Source: Leptoclinus maculatus (Eukaryota; Chordata; Actinopteri; Perciformes; Stichaeidae). Taken from it: a DNA stretch of 64,000 nt. A model generated the notes under the pieces. The model saw nothing but the letters and a program-made list of their open reading frames with translations, was not told the DNA's origin and made no database searches. The stretch is taken from contig JAVDOI010000008.1 in NCBI GenBank assembly GCA_032191485.1, positions 4,697,261 through 4,761,260 of the forward strand, in the 5' to 3' direction. The position numbers were made by a program, and so were the translations under genes. How positions within the stretch are numbered: the stretch's first letter is position 1; the number at the start of each line of letters is the position of its first letter. Below, piece after piece: positions 34,749 through 46,000 of this stretch.

Positions 34749-35580
34749 CACCATAAAGCTGCACTCACCCACCTTTTGTTTTGAAAAGGTAACCCTAAAC
34801 GCCTTAATGTCACTCACTCAGGAAGCTGTGTTTTACTGATGTGCTGAAGCGTTTCAGTGAAAAGTTGCTTTTCCTTGACTTTTGTAAAAATGCACAGGGT
34901 ATTTTTTTTATTATGTGATTGTCTTCTTTTTAGAGCTGAATTAGTGAGTTCGAGGGGGAGAGGGCCCCCTGCTGTTCATGTGTAACATTGCAGAAGACAT
35001 CTTTTATATCTTCAGACGACGTGGAGCAAAACGTGCCTTAAAATGAGCGAGTAATTTAGAAGTGAATTAAATTGTATCTGTATATTTGAATGTGTTGTCA
35101 TTCACATTTTAGAGTTTTTAGACCTCTTTGACCTTTTAGATTATCAGGAAATAAATGAACACACTGGTCCTATTTCATGTCATTTTTCTTTAATAGAAAT
35201 AAATGTTCAAACTGTTGAAGTGAATACATTTTATGCATATTTTCTGTTGAATCATCAAGGACTCTTATGTAAATGTGGTGAAATAGTCACCATGTGAAAC
35301 AGAAGAACGAGATGAAAGAGTTTATAAGGAAGTCTCAGGCCGTGGCTTAATGCCACGTTATTGTTTCAGCCACATCCTGTTGACAAGACGGGACTAATTG
35401 CATGTCATTTTCCCGTCATGCTGATTGTTTCTCAACCTTGGAAGTACTTAACTTTGGCTTTTGTTTTACTGTGGTCTACTGTACAATACCACAACTTTAC
35501 TGTAGGGAAACTGTCTTTTGATTTTTTTTAGGTTAGTGTTGGTATGTTTTCTGTTTCTTAAGTCAATAAATGAAAACTTT
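34749..35580 (+). other. rhbdl2: rhbdl2 3' untranslated region
   Basis: Non-coding, with AATAAA at 35150-35155, 35198-35203 and 35565-35570, so alternative ends are likely. Confidence 0.55.
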
Positions 35581-36648
35581 AATATTACTGGTCTACTAGT
35601 GAGGAGGGCATCGTGTGCCGTTTGTAATTCAGAAATAGAGCTCATGTTAGAAAATGTACTTCATTTCTTTAAAACCACAGGTGAACTATGACCAGCGACC
35701 AATCAGAAACCTCCTACACTTGGTTATGCATTTCCACAGCTCAATGTCCTTTTTAAAAATAAAATGTTTTTTAAATATATTTTTTTGTCAAATTGAATCT
35801 GAACTTTGGCAGAAACTGATGATTTGAGTTTTTCTGATAAATATATAAATTAACACTGAACACTACATTTCCAATGGTCGTCCAATTCATTGCCAATAAG
35901 CACATAACAGCGTGTGTGTACAGCGGCCTGCTGTTTGATGCTGCAGGGACTCCCTTACATGTTGTAATTGTACCTGAATGTTGCCGCATGCGCATAGCAT
36001 GTGGAAAGTTCTATAGTTTCCAAACATAGCTCATCAATATAACTTAGTGCATCAATATTCAATTATCATGCATGTTTGCCTTGACCCACGGAACAGTGTG
36101 AACGTGTATGTAGTCCAGCAATCGAAAGATCTGTTGTCACAGGACAACACTGCTGAAACACCAGGATTTCAGCTCTTCTATCTTAAATGTAATATTTGCT
36201 AGTAAGCTATCATTGCTGTAGTGTTTTTGTATTTCTCATTGAAAATGTGTAGCTTCATATTAAAGAGCTAATAAGGATCTTTCTTTAAAGTCCTAAAAGT
36301 AACTGTTTCTTAATTTGGTTTGGTAAACCCAACTTCAACTTGTGAATCTGTAGTCACGTAGTTAAAGTGACAATCTTATAAAATGCATTGTTATATAATT
36401 ATTTTAAACTTAAATACTGGACTTTTGCTGATATGAGCTGAAGCAAATTGTAACGTGATGTTTTAAGACAAAAAAAGTAATTTGTCTGATATGGTTTCTC
36501 GACAAATATAGTTCAATAAACTTTAAAATTCATAAAACCACACTTGCTCCTTCATGGAATATGTTGAATCTATGAATCTATATATATACTATAATATATA
36601 TACTATAATGTATATATATATATATATATATAAACACAGGGTCAAACG

Positions 36649-36680
<32 letters not shown>

Positions 36681-38196
36681 CATTCATATATATATCAGTG
36701 TGTTCACAGCCTGGGGTTGAAGTACAAGAAAGAAAATAGATTTTCCTGATTGAAAAAGGGAAAATAACATTGGGATTCTCCCAACATGTCCTCATGTACA
36801 TGTTTGTACCAGACGGGTTTGAATCAATCCTGATCTGCTGGGCAGGGAGAGAGGTTTGAGGTCAGAAGTGGCCTCAGACAAGAAGCATATTCATCACACA
36901 GAGGCATTTAAAGGTATTTAGAATTTGGACGGTGTGTGCAGTTGGCAAGTAGCCTACTCTAATCCATTGTGATAGATTTCTTGTAAATGGGATAAAATAA
37001 GGTGTCAAGTGCATGAGAACGTAATTACATCCAGAGAGGAGCAGCAAAATCTAACATGATGTCGAATTGATTACTTTGCTATAGTAGAAAACTATTGATT
37101 GTACAAGGCCTGGTTGGATAACTGACTGGTATTGATAATGCGGGGATCCCAACCACGGGGACTGTTTCTTTTTCTTTCTTTGCACATATGTAGCAATCAG
37201 ACTCCCAACAATTGAGTGCTAACAAATCCCATATTTACATCTACACAACCGCATGAACCACAATAACATATGTTCAGTGAGTTATGTCTGCTGTTGAATG
37301 CATGCAGTATGAAAAAAAAGACAAAAACAACATCCCTGACCTGCCAATATTGAGGTCGATACAGTGTTACAACCGGCTTCACAGCCCGTCACAGTGAGGC
37401 CATGATCTAAATGCAACTGTGAAGCTGTTGGTATTGACTTTCTCTGGTCAGAGTAGTGTTGGCAACCTTCCCTCAACAGCTCAGTTGTTCCCCTCTTTTT
37501 TTTTTTTCCGGCTTCACTGAGGGAGAGGCGGGTCACTTGGGTTTGGGTGATGTACAGGGACTCATGTGGAGGGTGGTAACAATTTAAAGAAACTTTTTTT
37601 GGTGACCGCGCCAGGGCTGCATGACCCGAGGAGATTTGAGTCACCACCGGCAGTCTGTCCACGCCGCTGCAAGGTAAACGGAAACGGCAAGTGCACAGAA
37701 CTCTGCCCTGGTTCATATGATGCCACAGCTGTATAGGAACGGTTTGATTGAGACACAACTGGATAGCTGACCAGCCAAGGGAACAAGGATGAACAACTCT
37801 ACTTTAAATATATATGTTTATGCAAATATGTGACATTGTGCATGTTTGCGTTACAAGCTTTCTCCCAGCTGATGTTTCATTTTTCCAATTGAGAGGTACT
37901 GTAATGTGTTGATGCTTTCTTTGTTACTGGGAAATCTAAATTTATATTTTCACTAGTTTTTCAGTTTTTTGTTGTTTTACTACACATTTTATTCTTTCCT
38001 ATTGTGTTAATCTAAAAAGTTTGCTTATATTGTCAGCATGCCTTATTTGCTGTCTGTCTTAAAATCCAATTTATTTATACTGTACTTCTTGTCACTTTCG
38101 TTGTACTATCACCTTCATACGACAATGTTAAACCGTCTCAGCAGATTTTCTCTCCTAATTATTTCATCTCTCTCTCTGTCACTGGCTTCCTACCAG
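35581..38196. other. intergenic region between rhbdl2 and gja9
   Basis: Mostly AT-rich; holds a large TA-rich microsatellite at 36.58-36.70 kb and a more G+C-rich stretch at 37.45-37.70 kb that might include a gja9 promoter or 5' exon. Open frames here (including a 158-codon one on the minus strand at 37282-37758) have no recognisable protein features. Confidence 0.4.
36579..36696. repeat. (TA)n microsatellite cluster
   Basis: Three interrupted TA tracts separated by short unique bits, able to fold back on themselves. Confidence 0.9.
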
Positions 38197-38201
38197 TCAC
38201 A

Positions 38202-38213
38202 ATGGCAGAGTGA
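38202..38213 (+). promoter_or_regulatory. gja9: minimal upstream ORF in the gja9 leader
   Basis: ATGGCAGAGTGA encodes Met-Ala-Glu-stop and ends two bases before the main ATG. Its start context (CACAATGG, A at -3) is at least as good as that of the main start, so it may modulate initiation through leaky scanning or reinitiation. Confidence 0.5.
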
Positions 38214-38215
38214 AG

Positions 38216-39625
38216 ATGGGGGACTGGAACTTCCTCGGGGGGATTTTGGAGGAGGTGCACATCCATTCCACTATGGTCGGCAAGATCTGGCTCACCATCC
38301 TGTTCATCTTCCGCATGCTGGTCCTCGGCGTGGCGGCCGAGGACGTGTGGAACGACGAGCAGGCCGACTTCATATGCAACACCGAGCAGCCCGGATGCAG
38401 GAATGTGTGCTACGACCACGCTTTCCCAATCTCCCTCATCCGCTACTGGGTGCTGCAGGTCATTTTCGTGTCTTCCCCCTCGCTGGTTTACATGGGCCAC
38501 GCTCTCTACAGGCTGCGGGCGCTGGAGAAGGCCCGGCAGAAGAAGAAGGCTCTGCTGCGGAAGGAGCTGGAGTTTGTCGACGTGGAGCTGGCCGAAGCCA
38601 GGAAGAGGATCGAGCGGGAGATGAAACAGCTGGACCTGGGGAAGCTGAACAAAGCTCCTCTGAGGGGCTCTCTGCTGCGTACCTACGTGGCGCACGTCTT
38701 CACCCGCTCCGTCGTGGAAGTGGCCTTCATGACGGGCCAGTACCTCCTCTATGGCTTTCACCTCCACCCGCTCTTCAAGTGTGAGCGGGACCCTTGTCCC
38801 AATGCTGTGGACTGTTACGTTTCCAGACCGACGGAGAAAAGTGTCTTCATGATGTTCATGCAATGCATCGCTGCAATCTCCCTCTTCCTGAACATCTTGG
38901 AGATCACCCACCTGGGTTACAAGAAGGTCAAAAAGGGCATCTTGGACGTCTACCCTCACTTGAGGGACGAGAAAGATGAACTCGATGAGTACTATGCCAA
39001 CAGGTGTAAGAAGGAATCTGTCGCGCCAATATGCACCAGTGCACCCCGAAAGGTAACGATTGCCTCTGTACCCAGTGACTACCACCTCTTGCTGGAGAGG
39101 ATGCAAGGCACAGTACTGTACCCGAACCGTATCAAACCTTCAACTTGTCTACCTCTTCGGCACGATTTGGATGATTCCAGATGTTGTAACTGCGCCTTGA
39201 CCACCAACGAACCCTGCTCTCCGTGCAGCGACTCCCTGATTCATCCACACAGTAAAGAGGATGGTGGCAGTGAAAGAGGGAGTCCAGACTCTCCGAAACG
39301 CACACAGAAGGCGGCCGACGCCTCCTCCGCCCCCACGCTGCCACTAAGTGCCTCGAGCAGGCCGAGCAGGGGTCACGGCTCTTTCAAGTGCGCCACAGTG
39401 TTGGACGGTAAAAGCTCTGACGCGGATTTGTGCGGGGTTGCAAAAGCCAGCCGTGGAACACAGTCAAAATCAGATGGCAGACACCAGAGCCAGCCCTCCA
39501 GCCCGGAGCCACTGGATGACTCCAGCTCAGGATCCGGGCACAACCCCAGACCCCCTTCCTCCGACTGCAAAACATCAATGGCAAGTAACGCAAGCAGCAG
39601 ACGAGCGGCAGACCTGCAAATCTAA
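38216..39625 (+). CDS. gja9: gja9-type connexin (gap junction alpha protein)
   Basis: An uninterrupted 469-residue connexin. The N-terminus is MGDWNFLGGILEEVHIHSTM. The first extracellular loop has Cys54, Cys61 and Cys65 (C-x6-C-x3-C); the second has CERDPCPNAVDC (C-x4-C-x5-C). Four hydrophobic helices are clear. A long charged cytoplasmic loop (ALEKARQKKKALLRKELEF) and a long Ser/Pro-rich tail are alpha-class features. Six such subunits form a hemichannel. Identity as GJA9 (human Cx58/59) rests on sequence feel plus location between rhbdl2 and mycbp, as in human; a gja10-like paralogue is less likely. The start is the ATG at 38216; a GTG two codons upstream is not used. An upstream acceptor (TACCAG, 38191-38196) implies a non-coding first exon. 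Confidence 0.9.
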   Translation: MGDWNFLGGILEEVHIHSTMVGKIWLTILFIFRMLVLGVAAEDVWNDEQADFICNTEQPGCRNVCYDHAFPISLIRYWVLQVIFVSSPSLVYMGHALYRLRALEKARQKKKALLRKELEFVDVELAEARKRIEREMKQLDLGKLNKAPLRGSLLRTYVAHVFTRSVVEVAFMTGQYLLYGFHLHPLFKCERDPCPNAVDCYVSRPTEKSVFMMFMQCIAAISLFLNILEITHLGYKKVKKGILDVYPHLRDEKDELDEYYANRCKKESVAPICTSAPRKVTIASVPSDYHLLLERMQGTVLYPNRIKPSTCLPLRHDLDDSRCCNCALTTNEPCSPCSDSLIHPHSKEDGGSERGSPDSPKRTQKAADASSAPTLPLSASSRPSRGHGSFKCATVLDGKSSDADLCGVAKASRGTQSKSDGRHQSQPSSPEPLDDSSSGSGHNPRPPSSDCKTSMASNASSRRAADLQI

Positions 39626-39905
39626 ACGTGCACGCGGTTTCCTTACAGCAACCCATGTCACAGGTGTATTGACTCGACCGTCATATCTACATTAAGGATT
39701 TGACACTAAGCTGCCTCCAATCTGGTGAGAGTTTGCTCATATTCTGTCAGTCTAAATAATGTGAAAAGCCTAAACACCCCATTCAACTAATGGAACTGAC
39801 ATTTATAATTGCTTTTGGTTACATCTTACAATAGTAAACAGAAGACTTTGTATAGTGTGTTTTATATTGTTATATATAATAAACTGTTTTTGGAATAAAC
39901 CTGTA
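39626..39905 (+). other. gja9: gja9 3' untranslated region
   Basis: Short tail with AATAAA at 39878-39883 and 39894-39899. Confidence 0.65.
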
Positions 39906-40700
39906 TTCTATTGTGACTGACTGTACTGCTACTTAATTAGCACGTAAAACTAGATTTAACCAAACATCTAATACAAGACCAGGAAGAACTGCACTGGGTC
40001 AAATATAGATGAGGTATCAGAAGTGGTGTTTTTCATTGTAGGGTGACGTATAAACATTGAATATCATTCCACTATAAAAGTAGAGTGCATTTTGAAGTCA
40101 TGAAGTCAAACTAAACAAAAACATCGATATTTTTGGAGAAAATAATATTTAGTCTAAAGTTTGCAGTTCAATTTCATCTCTGCATGTTTTGGGGCATTAG
40201 CGGGGAGATTTAGTCTTCACTAGTCAAGTTTCCCGAACATATCAATAATCAGATAACATTCGCAGCAACAAGAAAGCTATTGGATTACTGTTGATAGTCT
40301 AAAATGATTAAATCTGATTAAACCAGATGTGCTCTGCTCCCCAAAATATTATCACTCTCATTTACATACGTGTTTTTGTTCATTTTGCATCAGAGTAGAA
40401 AGTAATGAACGTTATAATAAACGTACACAGCTTTATAGGACCACAGAATCAAAACCCCATCATATACTAACAAAAGGCCTGACTGATGCATTAGAAATGA
40501 GTTCAATCAGTGATACGACGATTACAAGACGAGAAGTGCTTTATTTTTGAAAATAAAGTACGAGTGTGTCTTTGTCACACACTGTCATGTGGCTCTGGAC
40601 AGAGTATGACTGTTTATAACTATGTCAGAAAAATTTAAATATTAGCACTTTTTTTTTTTTTAATAGACCCTTCAAAAAAATGACATGCCCCATGTCTTAA
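39906..40700. other. intergenic region between convergent gja9 and mycbp
   Basis: AT-rich; no coding exon. A near-palindromic pair of poly(A) signals faces both ways at 40540-40557 (TTTATT on the plus strand, then AATAAA). Confidence 0.4.
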
Positions 40701-40708
40701 AGGAATAC

Positions 40709-40959
40709 TTTATTAAGGGTGAAGTATTTCTTTTTAAGATCTGACTTTTTCAGCCATATAGACGGGCAATTCCTCAGTAAAGCTAAGCTAAAGATTAAAC
40801 AAACAAGGAACAAACTTATATACATAATTCTAAGAAACCGTACAAAATAAGATTTACAAAAACAGGTGCCTAAAAAGTTCTCTGCCTTCACGTAATAGTG
40901 TTGCCGTGTCCTGAAAGCAAAATAAATCGACATCGATGAAGCCAGAGCGCCGCTGCGGT
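40709..40959 (-). other. mycbp: mycbp 3' untranslated region
   Basis: Runs from the mycbp stop to a minus-strand AATAAA (TTTATT at 40709-40714). A longer form could use the signal at 40540. Confidence 0.5.
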
Positions 40960-42063
40960 CTAGTCAGCTGTGGCTCCGTCTTCAGGTTCATAGCGCTGCA
41001 GCTGCAGAAGACGGAGGAGAAAGAGCATCTACGTTAGGTGTGTTGCCTGAAATGACGCATGGCTCAAGGTGAGAACCGGACGAAACGTACCTTTGATTTG
41101 AGGTCTTTGTTTTCCTCTGCCAGACGTGCACACCTCTGCCTCAAGTCAATCACCTCCTGCTGTAGAGCCTCCGCGTCGGCTGAAGTCTGACCACCAGAAT
41201 TGAGATGCTCCTTCACAAATCTGGGAGGGAGTTTGTTGAAGAATCCACAGCAAGCAGTGGCCTCCTTTATTAACTTCTGAACATTTCTCTTTATATTTTG
41301 TTGGGTGCAGGAATGAGTTGTGAGAGGCTCAACTCACTATCTACTAGACAAAAGAGACAATTTATGCAACCATCCGATGGTTCAGCTCGTGTGTGTAGAA
41401 GGATACTCCAGAGCGTTGTTGGGCTTTTCGGGCTGCTCATACAAAGACACTAGAACTGAAAAACAAAAGCAAAGAGTTAAATAAAATTGCATAAATAGGG
41501 CTGGATATCAAATGTCAAGTATTTTAATCTTTCAAACAATACTTTGCCCTTATTAGTAAGACCAACAATGCCTTACCACTGGTCAGACTGTCAACAACAC
41601 CAGCCTTCTCCAAGTATCTCCTAAACTGTTCCCTTTTGGGGTCTGGAGCCTGCAGGAAGAGAAAAAAACATCCATTTTATTACCAACAAAACTGTACTTT
41701 AATGTCCATTAATGTCCTGCTTGTTAGTCCTTTTCAAAGTTAACAGTAAACGTTACTAACGTCAGACATAACAAAAATGGTCAAATTATGACCTGCAGGA
41801 AAAAACGTTAGACAAAAAAGCAATTTGTAGTTAGTTTATTGATATTATCTTTACTTAAGTGTATCAACAAACATTTACAACACGAGTTGTCACACGTGGT
41901 ACATCGACTCCCTGATGAGCACCTTGTCACCTGACGTTAGCTTAGCCACTCTTAGTTTAGCTAAATGCTAAAGTTAGTAACGTTAGACAATAAACTGTTT
42001 CTACTAAACGTTAGTGTGAGACAAGGCGACAGCAGCAAACACACTTACCCTATAATGTGCCAT
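40960..42063 (-). CDS. mycbp: mycbp, MYC-binding protein (AMY-1)
   Basis: Five small exons on the minus strand (42063-42049, 41649-41577, 41455-41407, 41220-41091, 41001-40960) join to 102 residues; human MYCBP has 103. The N-terminus MAHYRAPDPKREQFRRYLEK is nearly the human one. VLVSLYEQPEKPNNALEF and FVKEHLNS follow. Then a leucine/charged coiled coil (EALQQEVIDLRQRCARLAEENKDLKSKLQRYEP) spans about residues 60-95. The family binds MYC and also associates with AKAP proteins and cilia/sperm A-kinase complexes. The third intron carries a U12-type donor. None of the single exons is long enough to stand out as an ORF. The promoter is shared side to side with rragc, which is divergent. Confidence 0.92.
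41221..41406 (-). other. mycbp: probable U12-type GT-AG intron in mycbp
   Basis: On the minus strand the donor reads GTATCCTTCT, an exact match to the GT-subtype U12 consensus, directly after codon Leu and two bases of Glu. Near the acceptor, 41243-41235 reads TTCTTCAAC (7 of 9 to the U12 branch consensus), with the branch A 15 nt before the exon. The intron is 186 nt. Splicing here is required to connect NNALE to FVKEHL in frame. Confidence 0.75.
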
Positions 42064-43065
42064 AGTGACGGTTGACTTTCTTCTTGTAGTCACTGCTTTT
42101 GGGTCCCGCTTAATAACGCAAAAACCTACTTTTGAAACGCAGGTAAACTCGTTAAGTTTCGTTTATGCAACGGGTCTGATGAGCTAGATGCTGCCTTCAG
42201 GTGTCCCTCGTAAAAGAAATAGTGTATCTCACGTAATGATTGGCTAGAGCAAAAAAACCCTCATTGGCAGTTGTTCGGGCGCTGGACTCATTACCTCAGT
42301 ATTTCTACATATCTCAAAGTCCTGGCTATACTCCTTGAGAGAATAAGCACAGCTCTAACTCAAGTGTGTCTTAATAAATTACATGCTACTGAAACTCATC
42401 GATAAAATTAAAAACATCATCCCTGAACCTTGAACGTATTATGAACGCGATTAATTCCGACATTGTAGAAAGACATTGAATGCCTTCACTTTAGTTGATT
42501 TCTGGCGCCATCTGCTGGTCATATAGCAGAACACTAGCGCTGCCCACTTTCTAATCGGCTCAATTTTAGCAACCTTCTTCAAATGCTTACTTTTTTTTTA
42601 CCACAAATGAAAAATGTTAAAATTAAATGTTAATGTAGCGAACTTAAATGGCTTCAAACCGTTTTGTTAAGAACGTGCATTTGCGTATTAATCGGGTGAT
42701 AGGTCACAAAACAGGTCTGAGTACTAGTCAGGTGACAGCCACAAACCTCAGTAAGAGTGACAGGAGCTTCCGACCAATCATTTATCGTCTATCAATTCAG
42801 GCAGCGAGTCAGAATCAAGGGGGCGGGAACAAAAGGCTAGTTTTTTTTTTTTTTTTTTCAAAGGGAGAGGAAATCCGAAATGTGTGGGATCACGCTCGGT
42901 GTTTCCAAGTAGCCTGGGCTTTATTGACAAACTCTATTCATTGTGTGACGATAGTTTGTGGCGCACACCGACCGACCGTCCGGTACAAACACGGGTGTGG
43001 TGACCGACAAGTAAAGGAGGAGGAGGAGGAGGAGGAGGGGAGAGAAGAGGAGGAAAAGCGACAAA
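42064..43065. promoter_or_regulatory. divergent mycbp / rragc promoter region
   Basis: One kilobase separates the two start codons, which face away from each other. On the mycbp side are two inverted CCAAT boxes (ATTGGCT near 42239, CATTGGC near 42263). On the rragc side is a leader with a T18 run (42841-42858) and (GGA)n at 43017-43038 just before the ATG. Between them, at 42504-42518, is a CTCF-type motif. Transcription starts not determined. Confidence 0.5.
42504..42518 (-). promoter_or_regulatory. CTCF-type motif
   Basis: On the minus strand CCAGCAGATGGCGCC satisfies every position of the core CTCF consensus CCASYAGRKGGCRS. Its position between two divergent genes suits an insulator. Occupancy unknown. 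Confidence 0.5.
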
Positions 43066-46000
43066 ATGTCGATCCAGTACGAGGTGGAACAGCTGGCCGA
43101 CAGCTACGGGGCTGCGGACTCGTTCCCCAAAGATTTCGGTTATGGTGAAGAAGAGGAGGCCGACATCGAGGACAGCCCGGCGCTGTCCGACAGCAAGCCG
43201 AGAATTCTGCTCATGGGTCTGAGGAGAAGCGGCAAATCATCCATACAGAAGGTAAACTGGGGGAAAGATGTTAAAACTACGACGTTAGCCAAAATAGCTA
43301 ACGAGTCAGTCTAGCATGTCGTAAGTGACATGTGATAGCTATGGACCAGCAGATAACACGTCGAGCTGCACGAGAGAGGGAACGGACATTTAAAAAAACC
43401 CAACAACAGCTAATGAGCAGTTAGCTTCGTGCAGCTACAATCAGTGAATCATTAACCAGGTGGACAAGTGACGCTGTGCTGCATCTTTACTGACACATGG
43501 ACGTCAAAGCACGTGACCGTTTGCTTAACAACCCGTCCAACATGCCAAATATATCTTAGTCGTGTAGCTCTCACGTGACTGCAACCCGACCACACCTACC
43601 CGTCTGCAAGTCACTACACTTTGTTTTAAAATCAGTGCACCAGTAATGGCACCTGCAGGGTGAACCCACCCCAACCACTATGTTTTTAAATCGAAGCTGG
43701 ATTCATGAGTTTAAGGGAACCCTAATGACCCACCGACAACCGCCCTCATGGGCCTCCAAGTCCAGAGCAACCAGTCATCTCTCTTGGAAAATGTTTTATC
43801 TGTGGTGGTAAGCCACCCAGATGCCTGACGCAGCTTGTCATGTGATCAATGTACATATTAGACGAAGGCCTAAATATTAGTCACACTTATTTCATATAAG
43901 GCATATCAGCGCCTCTTTTCCCCCCCCCCCTATGGCTTCATATATTGGCCTAATATTTTTAATGATATGAGCAGCCATCATCTTTTGCGTCAGGTGAGCT
44001 GGTCCACCTGAGATGATCCACCTCTGCTATAAATATCTATCTATCTATATAAAATATAGATTCTGACACATGGTCCCTCTACAAGACATGCTTTAGTCAA
44101 TATTGTATTTTAGTGGTATAACTTCCTAAACAAATGTGCAATTAATCAAATTATCACAACCAATGGACATGCAATGAGCCTGATGCTTCTTTTGAAATCC
44201 TTTTCTTTCATGTGACACATCCTACGGCACGGTTTCGCTGTCTCACTTATATTCTTCAAGTCTACCGCTTTCAGACGCGCACTGTGGTTGAATAATAGAT
44301 GATGTGCAAATTTGTATTATTTATGTTAAAATTCAAGGGGGGGGGGGGGGGGGGGAGTGTAGAATCAGGCCTGATGTAGCGTGACTCGCCAGGAGCCTTT
44401 TCCTGCAGATAATGCCCGAAGAAACAAACGTAAAGAACGGCAGTTTTCTGCACACTCGCACTGTTTTTGCTATAATCCACACTCCGTCTTAGATTAACGT
44501 TGTCCTGTAAGCCTGCACTCTGGGCTGAAAAACATGTCATTTGGCTTTTTTTTGTTGCTGGTTCTTTGGCCTTTGACCTCAGTGGCCCACACACTGATTT
44601 AAAAAATGGCAGCGGTGGAGAGAGAGAGAGAGAGCACTCCCAGGTCCTCCACCATCACCCACTGCAACTTGCGTCCTACCTGTAACTGTAGTCAGTAGAG
44701 CAGCACCCTGATCAAACTCTAACCTCACTTCATACAGCTGCTGTCTTACTGTGTGACAGCAGGCGGCTGACAAAGTGCTGCATCATACCGAGTCTGCAGG
44801 GTTGTGCCCTTTCCCCCTCTCGCTCTGCATGTGACGTCCAGATGATGTCTTATTGCTTGAATCATTGCGTAAGACAGAATACAATACTGTCTGGATGTTC
44901 TCTAGAATGTTCCAGGCAAATGAGATGAAAGATTGCGTATCGTCTCAGCCATTTAACACACGTGTTGAACAGTGATTTAACAAACATTGAAAGGAAGCAA
45001 AAATATACTGATGATGGTGAGGAGGTCTATTAAAATGTCTTGGCTGTGATCAATTTGAGCACCAGGGGGTTGTTGTCTTTACATAGATGACAAATACATT
45101 TTGAAAACAAATCTCACAAGTGGCAAATTCTGAAAACAAAATCACCGAGACAAGTCATCTGTTTTTATACTATTTAAACATTATTATTTCTGATTCCAGG
45201 TGGTGTTCCACAAAATGTCTCCCAATGAGACGTTGTTCCTGGAGAGCACCAACAAGATCTACAAGGACGACATCTCCAGCAGCTCCTTTGTCAACTTCCA
45301 GATTTGGGACTTCCCGGGTCAGGTGGACTTCTTCGACCCCACCTTCGACTACGAGATGATCTTCAGAGGAACCGGGGCTCTGATATTTGTCATCGACGCT
45401 CAGGTGAGGAACAGGGAAACGCAAGCGGTTAACGTTACATGGTTGTAAACATGGTGTTTTACCTGCTGGAAACAAACATTTTACATTAAAAATCAGACAA
45501 TATTCTGACTCACTTTCACACATTAGTGCTGTAAGGTCAAGTTGAAGCCCTCGAGAATAAACCCGGTGATGGACGGCCAGAACATCCAGAATAAAAGACA
45601 ATTACACGCCGTGTCTTCTATGCCGGCGCTCTAAGTGCTTTTCAAGAAGTAATCTCGGCTGCGGCGTTAGCCTCGGCCGATCTGATTGCCGGGCTTGTTT
45701 GTACTCGAGGAGGTGCATCGGGTTCGATTAGTTTCAGCAGTCGGTCACACGGTGATATCTGAAGAGACTTGTTTTCGTCTGGAAGACAATGCAGCAGTAC
45801 GTTTCCTCATACCGGGTCTAAAGCTGATCACAGTGTACACCCGATGATAAGTGCATGAGTCATCCCTGTTCTAGTCGGCGTGTGTTGCTTCTCCTGCTCA
45901 TATTTACTGACTGAAAAGATGTGCGTGTTGCATATGTGTAATAGTATGTCACCGTCTTCCTCGCAGGACGATTATGTGGAGGCCCTGGGCAGGCTTCACC

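Noticed and set aside
37282..37758. 158-codon minus-strand ORF upstream of gja9
   Set aside because: No recognisable domain, low-complexity lysine run from a poly-T tract, no splice or poly(A) context.
38210..38215. GTG start two codons before the connexin ATG
   Set aside because: Connexins begin MGDW or similar; ATG at 38216 gives exactly that and Cys54/61/65 spacing.
38159..39106. 315-codon minus-strand ORF
   Set aside because: Antisense to the connexin coding exon, whose cysteine pattern is diagnostic.
42648..43148. 166-codon plus-strand ORF overlapping the rragc start
   Set aside because: Runs through a T18 tract and the (GGA)n leader (giving F and E runs) and is out of frame with rragc; a by-product of simple repeats.
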